Source: Candidatus Lloydbacteria bacterium RIFCSPLOWO2_02_FULL_54_12 (GTDB taxonomy: Bacteria > Patescibacteriota > Minisyncoccia > Phycocordibacterales > UBA6899). Taken from it: a DNA stretch of 6,235 bases. The DNA is taken from contig MHLS01000024.1 of assembly GCA_001819095.1 (NCBI GenBank), positions 20,198 through 26,432 on the forward strand, in the 5' to 3' direction. Numbering within the stretch: the first letter of the stretch is position 1; each line of letters opens with the position of its first letter. This document shows positions 1 through 5,981 of this stretch, one piece after another. Position numbers and translations under genes: made by a program. Under the pieces are notes generated by a model. It did no database searches. It saw only the letters and a program-made list of their open reading frames with translations, and had not been told where the DNA came from.

Positions 1-946
1 ACGCCAGTTCCGAGAAATCCGCGCACGAGGGCGTCGGGTCCCGCTCGCCCTCCTCGATGAGGGCAATGATCCTCGCGGCGTCGACCTGGCCTTTGCGCGC
101 ACTCTTGGCGAGTCCGCGGATGTTGTTCACCGTCAGATTCGCATTCCCCATGGCCGAGAGCAATATCCGCGACGCGGCGCACGCTTCGGGGTCTTTTTCG
201 ATGAGGAGGCGGTGCGCACCCAGAATGTCATGTGGGCGGTCGACCTCGACATAGAGATCACCGCGCGCCATGACGAGCGTGAGATTCGGGCGCTTCACGA
301 ATTCTTCGGACACGTAACGCAGTCCGGGGAGATTTTCGATCTTGAGCCAGACCTCCGTGTCTTTGCCGACCAGCTCGAGGAACTCGTCAACCTCGCGCTG
401 GCTCTCCACATACGAGAGGAACCAGCGCGTGAACCCGAACTCTTTCACGAGGCGGATCTTTTCGAGCTCCACATCGGTGAATGTCGGACCAAGCACTTCG
501 AGGCTCGGGTGACGGACACACAGCGACTCGCCCGGCGCGACCATGTACCGCGGGCCTCCGTCGAAGACGAGGCGTTTTCCGCCGTCGCGCAATTCACGAA
601 GACTTGCGCTGTCGGAGCCCGCCTTGAACAACACCAACGAAGGGGTTTCCACCGCTATCGGATGGTTCAAGACGAGCTCGAGGTCGGGCATTCCGCTTTT
701 TGATTTTAGCAGGTTGACCTCCTGAATGCGCAGCTGCTTCCCCTTGATGTCGAAGTAAAGTGGTACTGTCGGTCTGTACTCTTCAAGGAGCGCAAACTCT
801 TTCTTCAAGTCGGGCACCCCGATCATCGCGCTGTTCAGGCGGATCCCCGACAAACGGGGATCCGTCGCAAAACGCGGGAAGTGCGGGAAACTCGGCCAGA
901 GCGTTACGAGAAGTTCGGTGTCGCAGACAGGGGGCGGATGGGTCAT
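1..946 (-). CDS. Pyruvate-kinase-like TIM-barrel protein (3' end outside window)
   Basis: I translated this frame directly: 315 codons from the ATG at 946 stay open to the left edge, so the C-terminus is missing. It aligns by eye with pyruvate kinase along its whole length. ELLVTLWPS (11-19) matches the family's KIVCTLGPAS start, IRLNS (35-39) matches RLNFSHG, FDIKGKQLRI (65-74) matches DTKGPEIR, WLKIEN (200-205) matches the catalytic AKIEN strand, and VMARGDLYVEV (225-235) matches MVARGDLGVEI. Thus the equivalents of the catalytic Lys (K202) and the metal ligands (E204, D230) are present. Deviations: the lid (B) domain between about 75 and 150 looks short and unlike the family, and the segment matching the TATQMLESM loop reads ASRILLSAM (258-266), so the active-site Thr appears lost. 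It starts 11 nt after the VWA gene, behind a purine-rich GGGGAG, as the third gene of the operon. It is a divergent pyruvate-kinase-family protein. Whether it makes pyruvate from PEP is doubtful, so I give no gene symbol. Confidence 0.82.
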   Translation of the reverse strand, partial: MTHPPPVCDTELLVTLWPSFPHFPRFATDPRLSGIRLNSAMIGVPDLKKEFALLEEYRPTVPLYFDIKGKQLRIQEVNLLKSKSGMPDLELVLNHPIAVETPSLVLFKAGSDSASLRELRDGGKRLVFDGGPRYMVAPGESLCVRHPSLEVLGPTFTDVELEKIRLVKEFGFTRWFLSYVESQREVDEFLELVGKDTEVWLKIENLPGLRYVSEEFVKRPNLTLVMARGDLYVEVDRPHDILGAHRLLIEKDPEACAASRILLSAMGNANLTVNNIRGLAKSARKGQVDAARIIALIEEGERDPTPSCADFSELA

Positions 947-957
947 TGCTCCCCGCC

Positions 958-1968
958 TTAGTCCACGAGTCGCTTCGTCGCCCCGCCGCTTTTCTTCGTG
1001 GTGTGCAGTTGCGACTTGCCGCTCCCCGCGCCTTTCTTCGTATCCGGCGCAGGGAGTGCCGCATGGATGGTCTTGAGCGACTTCATTACGGTCTCGACCT
1101 TCGCGGCGCCGCCCTTGTCCTTGAGTTGGCGATCCTTCAGTTCCTCGACGAAGTACGGGACCTTCGCGGTCTCTTTTGCCAGAATGCCGAAGATGACGTC
1201 GACGACGCGGTCGGCGGAGGGCAGATCGGCAATATGGTCTTCGCCGACGAGTTCGGCCCATGCCGCACGAATCCCCCGATTGACGCTACCCATCGTGTTG
1301 GACGAACCGCCCTCGTAGGGCTTGAGGATCAGATAGACGCTGAATTTGCGTTTGAGCTCTTCGAAGACGTCTTTCGTCGCGATGCGGCTTTCACCGGAGA
1401 CACCGACCATCTTCGCATGCTCCTTCGCGATCATGTCGTAAGGCTTCTCGTCTCCGATGAAGATGATGATGGGCTTGATCGCCTTGGGCATCTCGCACTT
1501 GCGCGCATAGTAGAGCGCGGCCATCTCATACGTCTCGGAGACTTGCCCGCCGCCGGCACCCTCGATGACCAGTTTTTCCAGCTCGGTCTTAATCGCCTTC
1601 TTTTTGGCGAACGGCCGCACTTGGAGCCAGAATTTCTCGCTTCCCGTGTGCGCGTCGCCAATCGCGGCGAAGCTGATCTCCACGTCGTCACCGAGATATT
1701 CTTTCGCCTCATGTTCGAGGTACGGGAGTTTCGAGAAGATGACCGCCGGCCATTCGCCCATCGATCCCGTCTCGTCCGTGACGATGACGAGCGGCGCCGA
1801 GCTTTCCGTCGTGACGGAAGCTGGGATGAGGTCTTTGAGCGTTTTGCCGTCGCTCACGGCGTCGTCGTAACTGCGTGCCGCCTTGGTGTCGTAGTGTGCC
1901 CGCGCAGTCTTGAAGGATTTGTGGTCGCTCCAGTACGGTGCGGGTGTGTAGTCGCCTGACTCGGACAT
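958..1968 (-). CDS. VWA-domain protein with intact MIDAS motif
   Basis: This 336-residue protein has no signal peptide or membrane segment, so it is probably cytoplasmic. Its core is a von Willebrand factor A fold at about 58-265. Strand PLVIVTDETGSMG (59-71) carries the metal-ion-dependent adhesion motif DxTxS (D65, T67, S69). GAGGGQVSETYEMAALYYA (137-155) fits the second MIDAS loop with a Thr/Ser ligand, and IIIFIGDEKPYD (167-178) supplies the third acidic position (D173). The tail after about 305 is rich in Lys, Gly, Ser and Thr and probably disordered. VWA domains bind protein partners through a divalent metal and often act as adaptors beside kinases or AAA ATPases. A clear AAGGAG lies 6 nt before the ATG. 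The gene sits 36 nt after the J-domain kinase and 11 nt before the pyruvate-kinase-like gene, so the three are very probably co-transcribed. The exact family is not recognised and the partner is unknown. Kinase phosphorylation of the tail is only a guess. Confidence 0.88.
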   Translation of the reverse strand: MSESGDYTPAPYWSDHKSFKTARAHYDTKAARSYDDAVSDGKTLKDLIPASVTTESSAPLVIVTDETGSMGEWPAVIFSKLPYLEHEAKEYLGDDVEISFAAIGDAHTGSEKFWLQVRPFAKKKAIKTELEKLVIEGAGGGQVSETYEMAALYYARKCEMPKAIKPIIIFIGDEKPYDMIAKEHAKMVGVSGESRIATKDVFEELKRKFSVYLILKPYEGGSSNTMGSVNRGIRAAWAELVGEDHIADLPSADRVVDVIFGILAKETAKVPYFVEELKDRQLKDKGGAAKVETVMKSLKTIHAALPAPDTKKGAGSGKSQLHTTKKSGGATKRLVD

Positions 1969-2004
1969 CGCTGTCTCCTTTTGTGGTTGGGGTTGGTGGA
2001 GCGG

Positions 2005-3045
2005 TTAATCCACTCCGGGAAGTTTTTTCATGCCCGAACGGGAACGTCCGAACACATCGACGCGCAACTTCTGAATCTCCTCGAAGAGGTTGTCTTTGTC
2101 CCACTGCGGCCGTCCGAGGACATCGCGCACGATCAACCGCTTGATGAAGTCGCACATCTCGGGCGGCACATGGCTCGGCACATTTGCGCGAGCGACGTGA
2201 TCGTGGCTCCCGCTTAAGGCGTAGATCATGGTCATGCCGAGGCTGTAGAAATCCGACTCGGGCAAGAGCGGCTGGCCCGCGACCTCTTCAGGCGGAGCGT
2301 AGAAAGGCGTGAAGCCTTTGCTCGCCACGTGCGATGATTGTTTCACCACTGCGAGGCCGTAGTCGACGAGGACCAGCGTATGCTCGGGCTGAATGATGAT
2401 GTTCTGCGGTTTCACGTCGCCATGGATGACGCCGTGATGATGCAGATACATGAGTGCGTTCAATGCGCGCTCCGTGATCCACGCCACATGTTCAGGGTCG
2501 AGCCGGCCCGCTTTTTCGACGACCTGCTCCAATGTCTTTCCTTTGATGTGGCTCATGACGAGCGCAAGGCGACCGTTGTCGAGATGGAGTACGTCGCGCA
2601 CCGCAGGGATCGCGAAGTGTCGAAGGTCCCACATCGCTTTCGCTTCCTGTACCAGCACGTCGTCGAACTCGGGCTCGATGGCGGAGCAGTCCTTCACGCA
2701 GACCGGAAGTTTCGTCAGCGTGTGTTCGCCGATGTACGTTCGCCCGAAGCCGCCTTCGGCGATGAGTTTCCTGATGACATAGGGTCCGACGGTGATCCCC
2801 GTGCGGTCTTTCAGTTTCTGTGCGAATCGCGCACGCTCCCTGTCGTTTGATAGGATGCGATACGCCTGATCCACCGACTGCGCACGTTTTTCGTTCGCCG
2901 AGCCTTTGGCGTTGTCGGGGTGGTACTTCATCATGAGCGCCTTGTGCGCCGCGCGGAGTACCTCCCCTGATGCGAACGGACTCACTTCAAGAAGTCCAAA
3001 AAGGTCCTCAAGGGACTCCGTGGGTGGCGTTTTTGGAGCGGTCAT
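2005..3045 (-). CDS. J-domain / Ser-Thr protein kinase fusion
   Basis: This 346-residue protein joins two domains. Residues 13-77 form a J domain: DLFGLLEVSP, then a helix with KALMMKYHPD containing the diagnostic HPD triplet (42-44) that stimulates Hsp70 (DnaK) ATPase, then AYRILSNDRERARF. Residues about 88-325 form a Hanks-type kinase: glycine loop AEGGFGRTYIG (96-106), ATP-anchoring Lys K118 in VCVKDC, helix-C Glu E134, catalytic loop HGDVKPQN (208-215), metal-binding D228 in VDYG, APPE (250-253), helix-F D265 and helix-I R312. All catalytic positions are filled, so it should be active. HGD in place of HRD means it lacks the Arg used for activation-loop control, so it may not need loop phosphorylation. 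No membrane segment or sensor domain follows, unlike PknB-type kinases. The start is supported by GGGAGG 4 nt upstream. It is the first gene of the operon, behind its own promoter and a terminator. Substrates are unknown. The VWA and pyruvate-kinase-like neighbours are candidates. Confidence 0.93.
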   Translation of the reverse strand: MTAPKTPPTESLEDLFGLLEVSPFASGEVLRAAHKALMMKYHPDNAKGSANEKRAQSVDQAYRILSNDRERARFAQKLKDRTGITVGPYVIRKLIAEGGFGRTYIGEHTLTKLPVCVKDCSAIEPEFDDVLVQEAKAMWDLRHFAIPAVRDVLHLDNGRLALVMSHIKGKTLEQVVEKAGRLDPEHVAWITERALNALMYLHHHGVIHGDVKPQNIIIQPEHTLVLVDYGLAVVKQSSHVASKGFTPFYAPPEEVAGQPLLPESDFYSLGMTMIYALSGSHDHVARANVPSHVPPEMCDFIKRLIVRDVLGRPQWDKDNLFEEIQKLRVDVFGRSRSGMKKLPGVD

Positions 3046-3089
3046 TCTTCCTCCCTAGTCAAAGGACTGTTCACTAATCTTGGTCTAAC

Positions 3090-3118
3090 ACAAGAAAACG
3101 TTTTTATTGGATTGTCAA
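3090..3118 (-). promoter_or_regulatory. Probable promoter of the kinase-VWA-PK-like operon
   Basis: Read on the minus strand, a perfect TTGACA -35 box (3118-3113) is followed after 17 nt by TCTTGT (3095-3090), a weak 3/6 match to TATAAT. The spacer is AT-rich. It lies about 45 nt upstream of the kinase ATG and just downstream of the Nudix-gene terminator, where an operon promoter is expected. The weak -10 box could mean a need for an activator. No clear operator is seen. Confidence 0.5.
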
Positions 3119-3165
3119 ATATCGAAGGTCGTCACGCCCTGACGGGCCGTGCACCGTTCGCGCTC

Positions 3166-3195
3166 AAAAAAAGTCCTCCCCTGTCGAGGGGAGGA
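3166..3195 (-). terminator. Rho-independent terminator of the Nudix-like gene
   Basis: On the minus strand a perfect 9-bp stem (TCCTCCCCT paired with AGGGGAGGA, 3195-3187 with 3182-3174) has a 4-nt loop and runs through a C into seven consecutive T (3172-3166). It begins about 20 nt after the TAA of the Nudix-like gene. A second small hairpin, TGCTC-4 nt-GAGCA (3196-3209), sits directly before it. The pair should separate the Nudix gene from the kinase operon. Confidence 0.92.
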
Positions 3196-3214
3196 TGCTC
3201 CGTGGAGCAATGTG

Positions 3215-4054
3215 TTACGTTCGCGGATCGCGGTTCTTCATGAACACCTTGATGCTCGTTTCGTATTCGTCGATGTCAAATCCGGCGTCGGCGATTCGTT
3301 TCAAGAGCGCGGCGAAGTCGGAAACTTCCTTTGCAACGCCCTGATCACGCATTTCGATCAGACAGCGCGCAAATGCGATCCGGTGGTACGGATTCAGTTT
3401 TCGCTCGAACGGTACGTCCCAGCGCAGGATCTCGACGGGGTCCCAATACTCCGGGTCCCCCATTTCCGAGCTCTCGGTGCAGTTGCGGCTCAACTGATTC
3501 TGGCGCTCGAGAATACCGAAGAAGTGAAACTGGCGGAGGAATTTATCCCGCTTGTAGATCGGCCGCGTGTAGGCGAGTTGACCGACGTAGACGAGTTCAC
3601 CTTCGCCGATGTCCGTTTCCGATTTCAGTTCCCGTAGCGCACACCGTCTCGCAAGCGCCGAGAGAAATGCTGCGTATTCGGGGGAAGCATCGTTCTCGGT
3701 CGTTGTGCGGTAGTCCAGACGCTTGCCGCCCGCCACTGCCTTCACGAGTTCGGCGTAGGGAAGCGTGTCGCCGCCATAGAGCTTTGTGATGAGATCTTTG
3801 AACTCTACGCTCTCCGGTCCGGGGATATCCCGATGCTCGACTTTCCCGCACGGCAGTTTGTACAGCAGGTCCTCTTTCGAGAATGCCGCCACCACCGCAT
3901 TGAATCGCGGCGTAAAGACGATGAAGAGTGACGATCCGGTGATTTTGGGTATTATCCCTCCGATGTCGGGCCGGATGTCTTCCTGTTCCCGCACGGGTCT
4001 CCCCCGCGGTATTTCCATCACCTGCGCATTCGTTGCATCGAAAGCGTCGGACAT
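3215..4054 (-). CDS. Nudix-fold protein with a split, divergent Nudix box
   Basis: This 279-residue, apparently cytoplasmic protein has the two halves of a Nudix box far apart. YKLPCGKVEHRD (65-76) matches the first half (LPGGKxExGE), and the helix SALARRCALRELKSETDIGEG (132-152) matches the second (AAxRELxEETGI). Normally 7 residues separate the box's first Glu from the RE pair; here 64 residues lie between D76 and R141, an insertion of about 57. E142 and E146 fit the metal-binding Glu positions, but one of the usual EE pair is S145 and the first-half Glu is D76. Strands before the box (SSLFIVFTPRFNAVVAAF, 41-58) and after it (GELVYVGQLAY, QFHFFGILE) fit the fold. Nudix enzymes cleave a nucleoside diphosphate linked to another moiety. 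The substrate here cannot be named and activity is uncertain. A GAGGTGA Shine-Dalgarno precedes the ATG, a good promoter lies upstream and a strong terminator follows, so it is probably monocistronic. Confidence 0.72.
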   Translation of the reverse strand: MSDAFDATNAQVMEIPRGRPVREQEDIRPDIGGIIPKITGSSLFIVFTPRFNAVVAAFSKEDLLYKLPCGKVEHRDIPGPESVEFKDLITKLYGGDTLPYAELVKAVAGGKRLDYRTTTENDASPEYAAFLSALARRCALRELKSETDIGEGELVYVGQLAYTRPIYKRDKFLRQFHFFGILERQNQLSRNCTESSEMGDPEYWDPVEILRWDVPFERKLNPYHRIAFARCLIEMRDQGVAKEVSDFAALLKRIADAGFDIDEYETSIKVFMKNRDPRT

Positions 4055-4117
4055 GAGTCACCTCTTTCTAGAAAAGTTACGAAATTTGGCCCCAATCTCC
4101 TCAAGGTACCTAGGAAT

Positions 4118-4145
4118 ATATTACATTATATATGACTTTTGTCAA
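4118..4145 (-). promoter_or_regulatory. Probable sigma70-type promoter of the Nudix-like gene
   Basis: On the minus strand, TTGACA (4145-4140) is followed after 16 nt by TAATAT (4123-4118). Overlapping alternatives are TATATT at 19 nt and a perfect TATAAT (4130-4125) that would need a weaker -35 further upstream. The block is very AT-rich, in contrast to the GC-rich genes, and lies about 65 nt before the ATG at 4054. The exact -10 choice is uncertain. Confidence 0.65.
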
Positions 4146-4222
4146 TTTTTGTCTCCACTGCAAAGTGAGGCTTCACCACGCTGTATCGTTAGTTGACACA
4201 CAAAAAGCTTTGTTGCATGTCG

Positions 4223-4243
4223 GTACAAGGTCGGACCTCGTAC
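4223..4243 (-). terminator. Hairpin after the cca gene, possible weak terminator
   Basis: On the minus strand, GTACGAGGT and ACCTTGTAC pair as 9 bp (one G-U) around a 3-nt loop, 12 nt after the cca stop codon. No T run follows at once; a CTTTTTG appears only about 16 nt later. A further 6-bp inverted repeat, TAAAAT-4 nt-ATTTTA (4247-4262), overlaps the stop codon. The hairpin may help end the cca transcript or protect its 3' end, but it is not a textbook terminator. Confidence 0.3.
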
Positions 4244-4254
4244 AGATAAAATGT

Positions 4255-5745
4255 CTATTTTACGCCATATTTCTTCCGTATCGCCCCAACTTCTTCCTGC
4301 TCTTTTTCTTCTTTTTTCTCTTTTCCGGCCTCACCGAGTTTTCGGAGTTCTTCGGGGAGAAGCGCGGCAAGCGCTTTTGTGCGTTTCAGTAAGTACTCTT
4401 CGGTGTTCAACTGCGGATCTTCCAGCACCTCCTCGAAGAGCGTGTGGAGTATCCAGCCGATGCGCGGTGAAGGCTTCTCCCCTGTTGCCTCCATGATCTT
4501 CGCGCCGTCTAGCTTCAACATGCCGACGGAAACCGGCGCGCGCATCGCTTCTTCGATCATCGAGTGATACTTGCGCAGGCGGTACGGCGTTTCTTTCGGA
4601 CGTCCCATGCCTATCCGGTCGCATGCGCGGACGTTCATGAGATCCCACACGAGCTCCGGCCCCACATTGGCGACGATGCGACGCACTGCGGAGAGCGTAA
4701 TCTTCTCGATGTCCGAGAAGAATAAATGGTAACGCACGAGCAGGGAGACATCGTCAATGAACTTTCTCGGGAATTTCAGCCGCTCAAGCATTTTTGCGCT
4801 CATGCGTCCGCCCACGACGTCATGTCCGTAAAATGTCCAATCTTTTTTCTCGTCCGACCATTTGCGCGTTGCCGGCTTTGCGACGTCGTGGAGAAGCGCA
4901 GCGACACGGACGTGAAGCGGCCATCTGCGGTCGGCTGAATGCTGAAGCGCGCGCAAGTTATGCTCCCACACATGATAGATGTGGTCGCCGTTCTGTTCAC
5001 ACCCCAACCCCTCTTCCAACTCCGGCAAGACATGTTTTAGCACCTCCGTTTTTTGGAGAAGAACAATACCCCCCATCGGGCGCTCGCTCATGATGATCTT
5101 CGTGAACTCATCGCGTAGTCGCTCCGCCGCTATCTTTTCGAGCCGATGGGCGAATTTCACCACGGCATCCATCGTCTCTTTCTCAATAGTGAAGCCCAGT
5201 TCGGCGCTGAAGCGCACCGCTCGCATGACACGCAGGGCGTCTTCGTTGAAGCGGTCCTCGGGTTTTCCGACGGTTTTGATCAGTTTGCGTTCGATGCCCT
5301 TCTCGCCGCCGTAGGGGTCAACGAGTCGGCGTTTGGTGATATTGTAGGCGACCGCGTTCATCGTAAAGTCACGGCGCATGAGGTCGTCTTCGAGCGTCCC
5401 GTCAAAGTCGACCTTGTCCGGATGGCGGAAGTTGCTGTAGGTCGTTTCTTTGCGGTACGGCGTCACCTCAACGACCCGCAATGAGGCTTTGGGATCGTTC
5501 GGATTTTCGGGAATTCCCTCGTTCACGACGCCAACGGTTCCGTAGTCATTCTCATAGAAAGAGTGCGGGAAAAGCGCTTGTATCTCCTCGGGTTTCGCAT
5601 TCGTTGTGATGTCCCAATCTTTCGGCGGAACTCCGCGATACAGATCGCGCACGCATCCGCCGACCAAGTACGCTTCAAAACCGCCCCGCTCAAGGGTTTC
5701 GGTGACCCGCGATATTTCGTCGGGAACCGTGAATTGTTTTGCCAT
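4255..5745 (-). CDS. cca: CCA-adding tRNA nucleotidyltransferase with HD domain
   Basis: The enzyme adds or repairs the 3' CCA of tRNAs using CTP and ATP, without a nucleic acid template. This 496-residue protein shows the class II nucleotidyltransferase set: LVGGCVRD (27-34) for phosphate binding, DWD (43-45) with the two metal-binding Asp, RRDFTMNA (124-131), and EDALRVMRAVRF (168-179) with the Arg residues that help select CTP and ATP. An HD domain follows (about 255-390: H258, H286-D287, YGHD 306-309), as in bacterial enzymes that can also trim or dephosphorylate tRNA ends. The tail (472-486) is a Lys/Glu-rich stretch, probably an exposed helix. The ATG at 5745 is 16 nt after the 3' end of tRNA-Arg, and the gap holds no convincing Shine-Dalgarno. 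The two genes probably share a transcript, so tRNA 3' processing would leave a very short leader. The domain identity is secure. That a single enzyme adds the whole CCA, rather than a split CC/A system, is inferred from its being the only such gene here. Confidence 0.96.
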   Translation of the reverse strand: MAKQFTVPDEISRVTETLERGGFEAYLVGGCVRDLYRGVPPKDWDITTNAKPEEIQALFPHSFYENDYGTVGVVNEGIPENPNDPKASLRVVEVTPYRKETTYSNFRHPDKVDFDGTLEDDLMRRDFTMNAVAYNITKRRLVDPYGGEKGIERKLIKTVGKPEDRFNEDALRVMRAVRFSAELGFTIEKETMDAVVKFAHRLEKIAAERLRDEFTKIIMSERPMGGIVLLQKTEVLKHVLPELEEGLGCEQNGDHIYHVWEHNLRALQHSADRRWPLHVRVAALLHDVAKPATRKWSDEKKDWTFYGHDVVGGRMSAKMLERLKFPRKFIDDVSLLVRYHLFFSDIEKITLSAVRRIVANVGPELVWDLMNVRACDRIGMGRPKETPYRLRKYHSMIEEAMRAPVSVGMLKLDGAKIMEATGEKPSPRIGWILHTLFEEVLEDPQLNTEEYLLKRTKALAALLPEELRKLGEAGKEKKEEKEQEEVGAIRKKYGVK

Positions 5746-5761
5746 TACGCTTATCTTACTA

Positions 5762-5833
5762 TGCCCCCGCCAAGACTCGAACTTGGAACAGCCGCTTCGA
5801 AGGCGGATATGATATCCGTTTCACCACGGGGGC
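5762..5833 (-). tRNA. tRNA-Arg (anticodon UCG), CCA not encoded
   Basis: The 72-nt cloverleaf folds by hand. The acceptor stem is GCCCCCG with CGGGGGC (7 bp). The D arm is GTGA/TCAT with loop AACGGATA. The anticodon stem is TCCGC/GCGGC with one T-C mismatch at its top. The loop CTTCGAA (5802-5796) places TCG at 34-36 after T33. The variable loop has 4 nt, and the T arm is CCAAG/CTTGG with loop TTCGAGT. The Arg assignment is backed by A20 in the D loop and C35, both known arginine identity elements in bacteria, and by A73. The DNA after A73 reads TAGTAAG, so CCA must be added by the enzyme encoded just downstream. The tRNA reads CGA codons. Confidence 0.95.
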
Positions 5834-5848
5834 GCGGATAATGTCACC

Positions 5849-5894
5849 ATTATATAGTGTAAGCGCACTATACTCACCCGCCGATAGAAATCAA
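5849..5894 (-). promoter_or_regulatory. Probable promoter region of tRNA-Arg and cca
   Basis: On the minus strand there are two candidate -10 boxes. TTGATT (5894-5889), 16 nt, then TATAGT (5872-5867) is the better balanced pair. A perfect TATAAT (5854-5849) lies closer to the tRNA, 15 nt before its first base, but has only a poor -35 (GTGAGT, 5877-5872). Either would start transcription shortly before the tRNA and could continue into cca. Confidence 0.55.
5853..5872. repeat. 7-bp inverted repeat in the tRNA-cca promoter
   Basis: TATAGTG (5853-5859) and CACTATA (5866-5872) form a perfect inverted repeat separated by 6 nt. It covers one candidate -10 box and touches the other, the position of a repressor operator. 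It may also be a by-product of two TATA-like hexamers, so the regulatory reading is only a hypothesis. Confidence 0.45.
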
Positions 5895-5947
5895 CGCAAA
5901 AAACTCCTTCATTCCTGCTTGAGAAAATTACCAGTGACTTTCGACGG

Positions 5948-5981
5948 CAACAGAAAACCGCCCAAAGGCGGCTTTCTGTTG
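5948..5981. terminator. Long hairpin, probable bidirectional terminator
   Basis: A 15-bp stem with a CAAA/TTTG loop has the core CCGCC/GGCGG flanked by A-rich and T-rich arms. The one imperfect pair is A-C when read on the plus strand and G-U when read on the minus strand, so the minus-strand RNA folds better. On that strand the GGCGG arm leads into TTTTCTGTTG. It lies between the transposase remnant and the tRNA promoter and would stop read-through into tRNA-Arg. Confidence 0.75.

Noticed and set aside
212..703. Plus-strand open frame of 163 codons
   Set aside because: It is the mirror frame of the PK-like gene, whose minus-strand translation carries clear family motifs.
760..1959. Long plus-strand open frame of 399 codons
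   Set aside because: It lies antisense to the VWA gene and the start of the PK-like gene, crosses their boundary, is Arg/Asp/Leu-rich without domain logic and is explained by GC-rich codon bias in the true minus-strand genes.
2338..2850. Plus-strand open frame of 170 codons
   Set aside because: It is antisense to the kinase, whose catalytic motifs are intact in the minus frame.
958..3045. Classical TerY-P triad or tellurite-resistance locus
   Set aside because: VWA and kinase are present, but no PP2C phosphatase, TerD, TerC or TerB-like protein is visible, so the similarity is only an analogy.
4193..4262. Possible plus-strand promoter (TTGACA at 4193-4198) and TAAAAT box
   Set aside because: No acceptable -10 box stands 16-18 nt downstream, and no plus-strand gene follows; it would run antisense into cca.
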